This document shows positions 26,942 through 35,388 of a DNA stretch of 64,000 nt, piece after piece (the stretch's first letter is position 1; each line of letters opens with the position of its first letter). This stretch comes from Sinorhizobium glycinis. GTDB taxonomy: Bacteria > Pseudomonadota > Alphaproteobacteria > Rhizobiales > Rhizobiaceae. The DNA is taken from contig NZ_LPUX01000068.1 in the NCBI RefSeq assembly GCF_001651865.1, positions 218,548-282,547 of the forward strand, written 5' to 3'. The notes beneath the pieces are model-generated. The model was not told the DNA's origin and did no database searches. It worked only from the letters and a program-made list of their open reading frames with translations. Made by a program: the position numbers and the translations under genes.

Positions 26942-27291
26942 TGCCGGCTGCACCCATCCTTCGCGAAATTGTCCGACAGCATGCCGAAATGGCCGCATTC
27001 CTGTGGACGCAATACGACTGGCATCTGCTGCATCCGGACGAGAATCCGGACATGGACGAGGCTCGGCTGGCGCGTTTGGTCGAGCGGCTGGAGGCGCATC
27101 TCGACGGATTGAGGGTGGCGGGATCGGCGGGATTGGAGATTGCTAAGGAGCGCTACACCGAGTTTCCGGAAGTGGGCGAGTTGTTTGTGGTGAGGATGCT
27201 GAGTGGCCCCCCGGATTTGCGGATACGCAATCTCGATCTCGGCAGGGTAAGGCGCTATTTGAGCATTAATGTGCGTGGGAGCGGACACTGA
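26941..27291 (+). CDS. Truncated HEAT-like T6SS-associated protein (TIGR02270-type N-terminus)
   Basis: A 116-aa product overlapping the DUF6484 stop by 1 bp. Residues 6-90 (ILREIVRQHAEMAAFLWTQY, RLVERLEAHLDGLRVAGSAG) match the N-terminal end of the roughly 400-aa HEAT-like TIGR02270 proteins found beside vgrG. After FVVRMLSGPP the match is lost, and the frame ends 30 codons later at 27291. Most of the family is missing, probably because the gene was cut when the neighbouring effector cassette was exchanged. It may be non-functional. Confidence 0.7.
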   Translation: MPAAPILREIVRQHAEMAAFLWTQYDWHLLHPDENPDMDEARLARLVERLEAHLDGLRVAGSAGLEIAKERYTEFPEVGELFVVRMLSGPPDLRIRNLDLGRVRRYLSINVRGSGH

Positions 27292-27313
27292 AAGGTGCTC
27301 GAAGATTTTATCC

Positions 27314-28249
27314 TCAGAGGAATTCACGGGTCATATCGATCCGGCGAACGAAGAGACTTCCGTCATAGCCAAACTCTACCCCTGACCACTCTCGTCCGTT
27401 AAACGCGAAAATTTCTTTCCAACCTACTGCGACAAGAAAAGCCTCCGTGGCATGCATGGCATAGACGAAACCAAGTGATCTGAAAGGCACCAGCTTCATC
27501 TCCTTCTGGATGTAAAGCCCGTACTCATCATCGCCCCAGTATCGGTTCCCCGCGAACTCGCATATCGAGTAAATCTGCGTCCCTGGTCCGGCGATCTCGG
27601 TGAGTTCTTCATTTGCGTAGCGAGCGCAGAAGCCGTTCTCGCAGCCGAGATACACGTCGCCGTCACGCGCGACCTGCAAGGCGGAGATGCTGTGGTTGAA
27701 CCCGAGAGAGATTGGGCGCCAGCGCAATCCATCCAGGTGAAGCAGTGTCCCGTGGTCACCCGCCACGTGGATCAGCTCAGGCCCCGGACCGTGCATGGCA
27801 CGCAGAAACGCTGTGGTTACCGCTTTGATCGGTACCCATTCGGTGCCCCGCGCAAAGCAGACAGTTCCTTCGTCCCCGTAGAGGTAAACAGTGTGTTCAT
27901 CCAGATGCCAGAGTCTGTTAGTAAACGCCTCCGGTCCTTCAGCGGTTGCAATGGTACCGTTGCTGAGGTGATGTGTCGTTCCGCCTACCTGCAATGCGAT
28001 ATGTTCGCGCGAGGACAGGCTGACATGGGAGAGAATGAGGTCCTCGATCTCCAGCAAGACCTCGTAGCGAATCTGCTCGGCGAGTGACATCCGCACCAGG
28101 AACGACCGTCCCGCCTCATTGTTCTGATCACTGAGCTGAACCGATGCGCAGAAGAGATCCCGTCGGAGGTGAAACGCGCTAATTGCCTCGACATCGATCT
28201 CGTCGGGCGAATAATCCTCGAGACGCGGCTCTGAATCGTCCGTCATCAC
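27314..28249 (-). CDS. Putative immunity protein with beta-propeller-like repeats
   Basis: A 311-aa cytoplasmic protein (no signal or membrane segment) rich in repeating beta strands, for example HTVYLYGDEGTVCFARGTEW, ISALQVARDGDVYLGCENGF and IYSICEFAGNRYWGDDEYGL. The pattern suggests a beta-propeller. Its ATG overlaps the stop of the PAAR-like effector gene by 4 bp (ATGA), the classical arrangement of effector followed by immunity gene. No family name could be assigned; the immunity role is inferred from position and coupling. Confidence 0.6.
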   Translation of the reverse strand: MMTDDSEPRLEDYSPDEIDVEAISAFHLRRDLFCASVQLSDQNNEAGRSFLVRMSLAEQIRYEVLLEIEDLILSHVSLSSREHIALQVGGTTHHLSNGTIATAEGPEAFTNRLWHLDEHTVYLYGDEGTVCFARGTEWVPIKAVTTAFLRAMHGPGPELIHVAGDHGTLLHLDGLRWRPISLGFNHSISALQVARDGDVYLGCENGFCARYANEELTEIAGPGTQIYSICEFAGNRYWGDDEYGLYIQKEMKLVPFRSLGFVYAMHATEAFLVAVGWKEIFAFNGREWSGVEFGYDGSLFVRRIDMTREFL

Positions 28250-29202
28250 CTACCTACCGTCATTGCATTCAGTTCGGTCTGCGTCTTCTTGGGTCGGACG
28301 ACGTCTTGGAGATAATTTATCATCACAAGCCGTAGGCATTCAATTATGTCATTGGCGTCCTTCGGCGGCGCGTTCTTTATTGCGGGTTCGTTCTTCGCCA
28401 CTGCAGCAAGGGACTTTTCCATCGCATTCTTGAGCGAAGGCTTCCTGCGTCGCTTCTTTTCCTTTCGGAAGAAGTCGGCCTCTTGATTGGTCTTCAGGTT
28501 GTGGGGCGTTCCCTTTTTGCTACCTGAGCCGCTCTGAAAGCCTCCCCCCTTCTTGTGCTTTCGCGAGCGCATGCAAATACACGGCGCGGTCTGGTTGTCG
28601 TACTCCTTCCACCGTGTAAAGGACTTGTTCTCTTTACGGCTGCTCTGAAAACATCCGACGCGTACGAAGTGCTCGGACTCGTGTCCCGGGGGGCACTTTG
28701 CCTTCGAATGCTGATGGAGACGGATCTGATATTTGTTAAGGAGAGTTTCACACTTCCGACCACCGACTTTCAGCCCGGCCATATGGGGCCATGTGACCGT
28801 GTTGCCGGTCGGGGAAGCATGATTGTTGGTCGCGAGATCGGTGAAGCGAATTACCGGCTCCCCGTCGAACTTGACGTCATTCGACCAAGAGTGAAAGTAC
28901 TCCTTTCCGGTGTTTTTTGACGTGATTATGCCCTTCTTGGCCGCGCAACCCGCCTCTGTACCTGATGTTCTCGACAGATCAGACTTGTTTTTGATGTTAA
29001 CGGTCTGGCCGCCGATCTTGACTGTACCAGTCCCGTTTTCAGTGTCTGAGGCAAAACCAAAACTAGGATAGGGGATCGGAACTCCGGGTGGGGTCGCGGG
29101 ATTTTCCGGCGGCGTAAAGCAGACGTCAGGAAAGACTGCAATAGTTCTGGCGTTCACGGCCTTGCCGGAAATCTCGAGCCCATTGGCGTAGACGTCACCC
29201 AT
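28246..29202 (-). CDS. PAAR-like (DUF4150) T6SS effector with a C-terminal Cys/His toxin-like domain
   Basis: A 318-aa protein. Residues 1-125 are a DUF4150 PAAR-like tip domain (MGDVYANGLEISGKAVNART, CFTPPENPATPPGVPIPYPS, WPHMAGLKVGG), which sits on VgrG. The remaining ~190 residues carry cysteine and histidine positions (KCPPGHESEHFVRVGCFQ, QTAPCICM, PHNLK) followed by a Lys/Arg-rich segment, suggestive of a metal-binding nuclease-like toxin. The toxin family is not certain. It is preceded by adaptor-type genes and followed by a coupled putative immunity gene. Confidence 0.75.
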   Translation of the reverse strand: MGDVYANGLEISGKAVNARTIAVFPDVCFTPPENPATPPGVPIPYPSFGFASDTENGTGTVKIGGQTVNIKNKSDLSRTSGTEAGCAAKKGIITSKNTGKEYFHSWSNDVKFDGEPVIRFTDLATNNHASPTGNTVTWPHMAGLKVGGRKCETLLNKYQIRLHQHSKAKCPPGHESEHFVRVGCFQSSRKENKSFTRWKEYDNQTAPCICMRSRKHKKGGGFQSGSGSKKGTPHNLKTNQEADFFRKEKKRRRKPSLKNAMEKSLAAVAKNEPAIKNAPPKDANDIIECLRLVMINYLQDVVRPKKTQTELNAMTVGR

Positions 29203-30224
29203 CAGGCGGGCCTCGCCGTAAAGAGTGCGGCGCCGCAGGCTCCGGAATCGCTGGAGGCTTCGATCAAAACAGGGTGGCCGGCTGCGTAGCCCTTGCGGGC
29301 GGCGGTGAGAGCCATGCCAATCATTACAGGTACGGCGGCCGCACCGACATTGCCCAGGCTTTCTCCGGGCGACCAGATGTCCTGGAATTCATGACGGCCG
29401 CGCAGCAGGCGCAGGCTCGACAACGCAGATTGCTTGAACCAAAATTGTTCGCCGATCAGGTCGGCGATGCGGTAGCCGAGCCGATTCATTTCGATGGAGG
29501 CTTCATCGAATGCGGCGCGATAGGCAGACGTCATGCCGTCGCCGCGTAGAGGCAGGTCGCCCGGGTTGTAGATGAATGCCTGCTCGCGGGCGAGACCGAG
29601 CCCGAAAAGGAGAAATCCGCTGTTTTGCGAGCGGGTGCATAGCACGGCTGCTGCCGCCTCTCCAGGAATGAAGCCATTGGGATTGTCCGGGGTCAGGAGG
29701 CGATCATGGGCGAGGTAATGAGCAACGGCCTCCGCCGTCAGATAGCTGTCGACGCCGGCGATCATCACGTATGGCGCCTCGTTGGCCGCGAGCATCCGGC
29801 GTGCCTGCTCAAGGGCGACATGGCCGGAGGGGCGCCCATGGGCAACGATTCTCGAGCGGCCGTGCGGCGAACTTTCCACGATCTCCGCAATGCGACGAAG
29901 GAGTCGGGCGCCATCAGGGGCAGGGCGGCCCGGCCGATCCTCTTCGGCAAGGCAGAGAATGACCGCGGTCTGGTCGCGGGCCTCAGGCGCTGCCTCGAAG
30001 GCTTCGCAGATAGCACCTGCGGCCAGATGGGCCATGCGCTTTTCGCCTATCCAGCTGCGCGGCAGGGGCACCGGAGCACCGATCAGCCAATCGCCGCCAG
30101 ATCCAAGAAAGCGCGTCTCCTGAAAGCCGTCCAGATGCGCCCGCATCGCCGCGCAGGCGGAGGGGGCGTCGAGGCCGACGGCTGTCACCATGCCGATGGA
30201 GACGATGTTGATCGGGATGCTCAA
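29202..30224 (-). CDS. Ketosynthase/thiolase-like T6SS accessory protein, probably not catalytic
   Basis: A 340-aa protein of the beta-ketoacyl synthase fold, starting with TTG at 30224 in a TTGA overlap with the DUF2169 stop. Family features are INIVSIGMVTAVG at the start, AGVDSYLTAEAVAHYL, FIPGEAAAAVL and ESLGNVGAAAVPVM near the end. Where active enzymes have the TACSS nucleophile, this one reads AHGRPSGHVALEQA without Cys. Such proteins sit between DUF2169 and DUF4150 genes in many T6SS effector operons; an adaptor or scaffold role is more likely than synthesis. Its stop touches the effector's ATG. Confidence 0.75.
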   Translation of the reverse strand: MSIPINIVSIGMVTAVGLDAPSACAAMRAHLDGFQETRFLGSGGDWLIGAPVPLPRSWIGEKRMAHLAAGAICEAFEAAPEARDQTAVILCLAEEDRPGRPAPDGARLLRRIAEIVESSPHGRSRIVAHGRPSGHVALEQARRMLAANEAPYVMIAGVDSYLTAEAVAHYLAHDRLLTPDNPNGFIPGEAAAAVLCTRSQNSGFLLFGLGLAREQAFIYNPGDLPLRGDGMTSAYRAAFDEASIEMNRLGYRIADLIGEQFWFKQSALSSLRLLRGRHEFQDIWSPGESLGNVGAAAVPVMIGMALTAARKGYAAGHPVLIEASSDSGACGAALFTARPA

Positions 30225-31321
30225 ACCGCTTCGTCCTCGATTTCTTCTATCCCAGTGGCGCGGATGTAGCGTCGACCCGTGGCGCGCGCCCGCAGCATGG
30301 ATCGTGTGGGCGGCCCAACCCAGCATTCGCTGAAGTCCAGGATTGTCCGGTGGATCCGCTGCGAGACCCGCCACACCAGCGAAAGGCGCCGGTGCTCCAG
30401 GTCGAACAAGACTGTGTCGGGCGGTATCGAGCCCTCGAAGGCCGCCTCAGACCCCCTGAACAGCGTCATTGGCAAGCTGGTGCTGGGGAGACGAAAGCTC
30501 TCGCGGCCCGCGGGGGTCAGGTTCACGAGCACCACCTCTTCGCCTCCCTTTGGTGTGCTGATCTGCTGATCGGGTGGCGCCATCTGGAAATAGCGCTCGT
30601 CGAAATCCGGCGGTAAGAACGGGAAGATGTTGTCGATCCAGTTCTGGTCATAGGTGCCGCCGAATTCAATTCTGCCCGGCCAGCCGCGCCCCATCGGGCC
30701 AAAGCTCATCGGCCGGTAGTCGCCGAAAGGCGAGCGGATGTCCTCGCCGATGGCTTGGGTGTTGGGCAATTTCAGTCCGGGGATAAGGTGCTGGTTCTTT
30801 GGTCGGGCCCACCCCGTGCCAACGGGATTGAGCTGATAGCTCGCGGGAAGCTTGTCGTCAGGATCGAGGTGGTCTGTGCCGCCCCAGGCTGTATCGTAGG
30901 AGAATGGCTGTCGCAGGAACGGCAACGGTGCCGTTGCGGCAAAGAGCGGCCCGCGGGCGCGCCATTCGCGGTCCCCCACCACGTCGAAGGTCTTTGACCA
31001 TTCACCAAGCTTGATGCCGACGCGAACACGCTCGGCGGGACGTCCGCCCGGTGCATAGGCGCACCCATTAGCGATCACGTCGCAGCGCGGTTTGCGGAAG
31101 GCGAAGTCCGTCTCCCACAGAGTGGCCGAAAAACCCGGTTTACCGGTATGAGTATCGGCCATCACCAACGGCACCTGCTCGGATGATTTACGCACAGGAC
31201 CGCCCGGCGTCTCGGGAAAGTCGAATGTCCCCTTGACGACGACGACGATGTACTCGTGCCCGGCCTGGTCCATGCCCATCGTGAATTCGGTCGCAAAGCC
31301 GGTCTGGTTCCAGATCTGCAT
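30221..31321 (-). CDS. DUF2169 effector adaptor/chaperone
   Basis: A 366-aa DUF2169 protein starting MQIWNQTGFATEFTMGMDQA. The start at 31321 overlaps the tagF stop as TGATG; a longer in-frame start is less likely. Family-typical parts include ARPKNQHLIPGLKLP, FGPMGRGWPGR and the C-terminal LVWRVSQRIHR. In Agrobacterium and relatives, DUF2169 proteins stabilise PAAR-like effectors and load them on VgrG. Position two genes before the PAAR-like effector fits that role. Confidence 0.88.
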   Translation of the reverse strand: MQIWNQTGFATEFTMGMDQAGHEYIVVVVKGTFDFPETPGGPVRKSSEQVPLVMADTHTGKPGFSATLWETDFAFRKPRCDVIANGCAYAPGGRPAERVRVGIKLGEWSKTFDVVGDREWRARGPLFAATAPLPFLRQPFSYDTAWGGTDHLDPDDKLPASYQLNPVGTGWARPKNQHLIPGLKLPNTQAIGEDIRSPFGDYRPMSFGPMGRGWPGRIEFGGTYDQNWIDNIFPFLPPDFDERYFQMAPPDQQISTPKGGEEVVLVNLTPAGRESFRLPSTSLPMTLFRGSEAAFEGSIPPDTVLFDLEHRRLSLVWRVSQRIHRTILDFSECWVGPPTRSMLRARATGRRYIRATGIEEIEDEAV

Positions 31322-31878
31322 CAGCCAGACCTCAGATCTTCGCAAAGGAGTTCGCGGAGCGTCAATTCGGGTTCGTCCGGGTTAACCTCGATCGGTTTGG
31401 ACCCGCGAACCCAGAACACCATGCGCCGCACCAGATCGCCCTTGGCTGCGATTGCGGGAAAGGGAAGGGAGGTCAGGCGGGCGGCGAGGCCGTCGCCGTC
31501 GAGTTGACCCTCGCACGCTGATATTCCAGCTGCCTCCAACGAACCGAACCACTCCCCAGCCGCAGTCACAATATCGCTTGCCGCAACCGGAGGCGCAGCA
31601 GCAATCGTCAGAGGAAACGGCCGGCTGGCACGGTCGGCACTTGCCATAACAACGCCCGTCATCGGGCTCGTCATGGGCCCGAAGGCCTCGCTCCCGAGCA
31701 GAAAGCGCAAAACAGGATGCTCTTTGATCGAACCTTGCGAGAACCGATGAACCAGGTGTCGGCAGATCCAGCGATCCCATGCGCCAACGAACGAGGCGGG
31801 CAGGCCGCGCGTGACGAAATCCCCCGTCGTCGGTAGCTTTCCGAAGAACCCCGGCAGGATCAAAGCCGCGTCGGACAC
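31321..31878 (-). CDS. tagF: T6SS-associated protein TagF
   Basis: A 185-aa TagF domain protein: GFFGKLPTTGDFVTRGLP at the N-terminus, FVGAWDRWI and FGPMTSPMTGVVMASADRAS. The domain is stand-alone and not fused to a PppA phosphatase as in some bacteria; a separate pppA is at 53.1 kb. TagF represses T6SS assembly post-translationally, in Agrobacterium by contacting Fha. It overlaps tssM by 19 bp and is the last gene of the structural operon before the effector cassette. Confidence 0.92.
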   Translation of the reverse strand: MSDAALILPGFFGKLPTTGDFVTRGLPASFVGAWDRWICRHLVHRFSQGSIKEHPVLRFLLGSEAFGPMTSPMTGVVMASADRASRPFPLTIAAAPPVAASDIVTAAGEWFGSLEAAGISACEGQLDGDGLAARLTSLPFPAIAAKGDLVRRMVFWVRGSKPIEVNPDEPELTLRELLCEDLRSG

Positions 31879-34800
31879 GTAAACCTCGCGAACATTTTCA
31901 GATCGTAGGGATTGGCAACGCTTGCGGCCCGAAGTTCAAAGTCCGCGTAATGACCTTGAGCGGCAAGCCGCAGCCTGTAAAGTTCAGGAAGCTCGGTCTT
32001 GGTCAAACGCCCCGCACGCAGCATCCTGAGCAATGCCCAGCTTCCTGTCTCGCTGACCATAACCTCGGGCGACCCGTCGATCGGCTGGAAGGCAAGGGTG
32101 ATCACGCCGGTGCCGTCCTTGCCTGGCCAGGTCATCGGCTGCGGTCGAGTGGGGTTGTTGTAGTAGGAGAGGCTTTGCCCGTCGACGTTCAGCGTCACGC
32201 GGCCAACGGTCGGCGAAAGGTCCTTGGCCTCGAGCGTAAAGGTCAAGATCGGTCCGGCGCCGCCGGGGAAAAGACTGTCGCGAATTAGTCGACCCTGTTC
32301 CAGCGCCGCCAGAGCCGAGGAATCAAGCCGGATGTCGGAGCGCCACTTCCAGGGGTGCCGAGTCACGTCGATGTAGCTGACCAGGTGATTGTTTATGAAG
32401 CTGTCGATCAGTCCACCGGGACTGAAAATGCGGGCAAAGTCGACGACGTTGACATCGATTGCGCTCTCAGGAACGAACGGATAGCGGTTCGTGAGCGCAG
32501 CCTGGCAGAAGGGCAGGACGTCGGCGCGCCAGATGGCGTTGAGTTCTGAGGTCACCGCTTCCGTTGTAAGGCCGCTCGTGTCCCCGGCGATGCCCGCCAG
32601 CCAGTCGTCGAGCGGGTCGGGCAGGGTCGAGGCCTGCTTTGCCACAGCGCCCGTGAGTTCGGCCAAGCCGCCTTGCCGCTTGATTGCATCCTGGGCATCG
32701 GGGCTTGCCGATACGGTCTGCAGCATGTTCGAAAGCGCAGTAAGCGCCGCGACTGCATCATTGAGTGCTGGAGGTTGGCCGTCGACCTCGGCGATCGCGC
32801 CCTTGATGGGCTTGAAATGCTCGGCAACCAATACGCCCGAGAGATCCACTTCCGACTTCGAGCCGGCGGTGGGCATCAGCTTCACGCCTTTCTTGGCAAG
32901 CTTGCCAATCTTGCCAAGCTTCGACAAGAGCTTGGATGCTCCGGCCGGCGCCTTGCCACCGCCGTCGGACTCGGAACGGGTCAGTTCCGTCTCATGCACG
33001 ATGGCGTCCAGCAGCCGCTTCATTGAAGAATCCGCGCTGGAGAGATCCTTGAGATTCTCGCTTGCCGTCTGCAGGTCTCCCAGTGGCGCGAGCCGGACAT
33101 CGCGCAGGAAGCTGTCCCACTGCGAGATGTAGTCGTCGTAGTAGAGCTTGAGGATGTCCTGAGCAAGCGACGCGACCGACGGGCTGGCGCTTTCCGAGCA
33201 GCCGCCTGCGAAGACGGAACGGTCGAGTGCTGCCTGCGCGGCCACGTCTTCCAGCCTGGCAAGGATCACGTTATGGAAGCCCTCATACGTGAACGCCCCA
33301 CTGATCCCTACTCTAAAGGTCTTCTCCGAGCGGCGAGCGAGAACTTTCGGGCCATTTGGGCCGACGTGATCCGCGGGGATCCATTCTTTCAGCGTCCTGA
33401 CCTCCGGATCGGAGAGCAGTGCGTTATAGGCGCGCACGGGCAGTGGAATCGAGCAGATGCTGCGCAATGCTTCGCCTACCAGTGCCTCATCGGGAGAGAT
33501 CAGACTTTGATCCGTAGCCATATTGGCGATCGCGGCGAGCTGATGATCGGCGGCCGTTTCCGTCCGGAATGGCGGCACGGGCGCGAATTCAGGCAGTCGC
33601 TCGGTCCACCATTGTTCGGCGAATTCGGGGTCCATCGGCGACAGCCCGGTCATCATGCGATACGTCTTCAGAGCGCCGAGCTGGAATTCCGGGTCGCGGA
33701 TCTGGCGCCACATCGTTGCTTCGAGCAGCGCGACCATACGCGGTTCCAATATGTTTCGTAGTGTGCGGTCATAGGCGTCGGCCTGAGCCTGCCTGATCTC
33801 GGTCGCAGCGGAAGGGCCGATCAAGGCCGCAATTCCAGCCGGCGGCTCGCTATGGGCATTCGAAACCTCGGTGACGGCCTCGAGCGCCATATCGAGATCG
33901 AGTGGTTCGAGTGGCGCCTGACGTGCAGCAACCGGAGTGAGCGGCAATTGCAATGCTTCGAGCTGTTCTGCTTGCGCAGCAAGCGCCGCGTAATTCTTGC
34001 GATAGGAGATCGTGAAGATCAGACCGGCGACGAGCACCAATCCGGCTGCGGCCACAGCGGCGCCGCGCCATATCCAGATACGTCGTTCTTCTGCGGCGGG
34101 ATCGAAAGTCCCGAGGCCCGCTTCCTTGAAGATCACTTTCGAAAGCAAGTCCCTCAGGAAAAAGCTGCGCTTCTCGGTCCGCGGCATGGGGGAGACCGGC
34201 TGTGCCGGCAGGCCGAAGGACGATGCGAGAGCGGCCGTCAGTCGATCGATTGCCGTCCCTTCTTGCGTTGCCGAGGTAAGATAAATACCGCGCAACCAGG
34301 CGCTTTCCGCATAGCGGCTTTCACCGAACACGGTTTCGACCAGAACGCGCACCGGCTCGGAAAGGGTCTCAACCTGAGCAGGGAAACGGAATATCTCCGC
34401 CCGGTCGGCAAGGTTCTCTTCGTCTTCGAGACGCGAAATGAGACGCCGTTCCAGTACACCGGTCAGCGCCGCGAATTCCCGTGAGACGTCACTGCCGTCG
34501 ATGCGTGCTCCAGGCGGGAAGGTCGCTCCCCACACCTGCTCGCGATCGGACGTCGAGAGCCCCCCGAAGAAGGTCTCGAAGCCCTTTATGAGATCCGCCT
34601 TGGTTAGCATCAGGTAGACTGGCAAGCGGATCTTCAAGTGTTCCTGAAGCTCGGTCAGTCGTTTGCGGATCTGGCGACCATGTGCGCGGATAGCCGCATC
34701 GCCTTCCGAAAGCGTCTCGACGGAGAGCGCCACGATTACGCCGTTCAAGGCGCGACGGCCCCGGTGCTTCTTCAAAAGATCGAGGAAGCCCAGCCATTCG

Positions 34801-35387
34801 GCTGCGTCAACCTCGGGCTGGCTCTCCTGTTGAACGTAGCGCCCGGCGGTATCAATCAGTACGGCCTCTTCCGAAAAGAACCAGTCGCAGTTGCGGGTCC
34901 CGCCGACCCCGTGCAAATCGTCGGTGAGGTCGATAGGGAAACTCAGTCCAGACTGCCGCAGCGCCGTGGTCTTGCCGGTCGCCGGCGGGCCTATGATCAC
35001 GTACCAGGGCATTTCCCTCAGAAACTTCCGGCCCCCGACCTTGCGACGCTTCAGTTCGCTCATCACCTCCTGAAACTTTGCCCCCACCGCGGCGACGCCC
35101 TCTTCTGCAGGGGTCGGCGGCACTTCCGGTTGGGGCGCGATTTCCGATACGAAAATCCGATTGGCGCGGATTGCCCGGCGCTGCGCCGCGATCCACCAGA
35201 GGAGAAACAGAAGGAGCAGAACGCCGATCACGATCAGCCGCACCGTCTCCGATGCTAACGGCGCGCTCTCTCCGACACTGACGATAGGGCCGAATATCCA
35301 GATGATCAGGGACAGCAGGATCAGGCCGATGAAAGTCCAGAGCCAGCGCGAGGTAAGGACAGCCCAGAGAAACCGGAATAACCTCAT
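31860..35387 (-). CDS. tssM: T6SS membrane-complex protein TssM (IcmF)
   Basis: A 1175-aa inner-membrane protein. Two membrane segments lie near 17-37 and 49-67, then a cytoplasmic GTPase/ATPase-like domain with Walker A GPPATGKT (133-140), a third membrane segment near 443-462, and a large periplasmic IcmF part ending in ASVANPYDLKMFARFTCP. Length and layout are those of full-size TssM. It spans the envelope with TssL and TssJ. The ATG directly abuts the tssL stop (1 bp gap), so the genes are tightly coupled. Confidence 0.95.
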   Translation of the reverse strand: MRLFRFLWAVLTSRWLWTFIGLILLSLIIWIFGPIVSVGESAPLASETVRLIVIGVLLLLFLLWWIAAQRRAIRANRIFVSEIAPQPEVPPTPAEEGVAAVGAKFQEVMSELKRRKVGGRKFLREMPWYVIIGPPATGKTTALRQSGLSFPIDLTDDLHGVGGTRNCDWFFSEEAVLIDTAGRYVQQESQPEVDAAEWLGFLDLLKKHRGRRALNGVIVALSVETLSEGDAAIRAHGRQIRKRLTELQEHLKIRLPVYLMLTKADLIKGFETFFGGLSTSDREQVWGATFPPGARIDGSDVSREFAALTGVLERRLISRLEDEENLADRAEIFRFPAQVETLSEPVRVLVETVFGESRYAESAWLRGIYLTSATQEGTAIDRLTAALASSFGLPAQPVSPMPRTEKRSFFLRDLLSKVIFKEAGLGTFDPAAEERRIWIWRGAAVAAAGLVLVAGLIFTISYRKNYAALAAQAEQLEALQLPLTPVAARQAPLEPLDLDMALEAVTEVSNAHSEPPAGIAALIGPSAATEIRQAQADAYDRTLRNILEPRMVALLEATMWRQIRDPEFQLGALKTYRMMTGLSPMDPEFAEQWWTERLPEFAPVPPFRTETAADHQLAAIANMATDQSLISPDEALVGEALRSICSIPLPVRAYNALLSDPEVRTLKEWIPADHVGPNGPKVLARRSEKTFRVGISGAFTYEGFHNVILARLEDVAAQAALDRSVFAGGCSESASPSVASLAQDILKLYYDDYISQWDSFLRDVRLAPLGDLQTASENLKDLSSADSSMKRLLDAIVHETELTRSESDGGGKAPAGASKLLSKLGKIGKLAKKGVKLMPTAGSKSEVDLSGVLVAEHFKPIKGAIAEVDGQPPALNDAVAALTALSNMLQTVSASPDAQDAIKRQGGLAELTGAVAKQASTLPDPLDDWLAGIAGDTSGLTTEAVTSELNAIWRADVLPFCQAALTNRYPFVPESAIDVNVVDFARIFSPGGLIDSFINNHLVSYIDVTRHPWKWRSDIRLDSSALAALEQGRLIRDSLFPGGAGPILTFTLEAKDLSPTVGRVTLNVDGQSLSYYNNPTRPQPMTWPGKDGTGVITLAFQPIDGSPEVMVSETGSWALLRMLRAGRLTKTELPELYRLRLAAQGHYADFELRAASVANPYDLKMFARFTCPTRL

Positions 35388-35388
35388 C

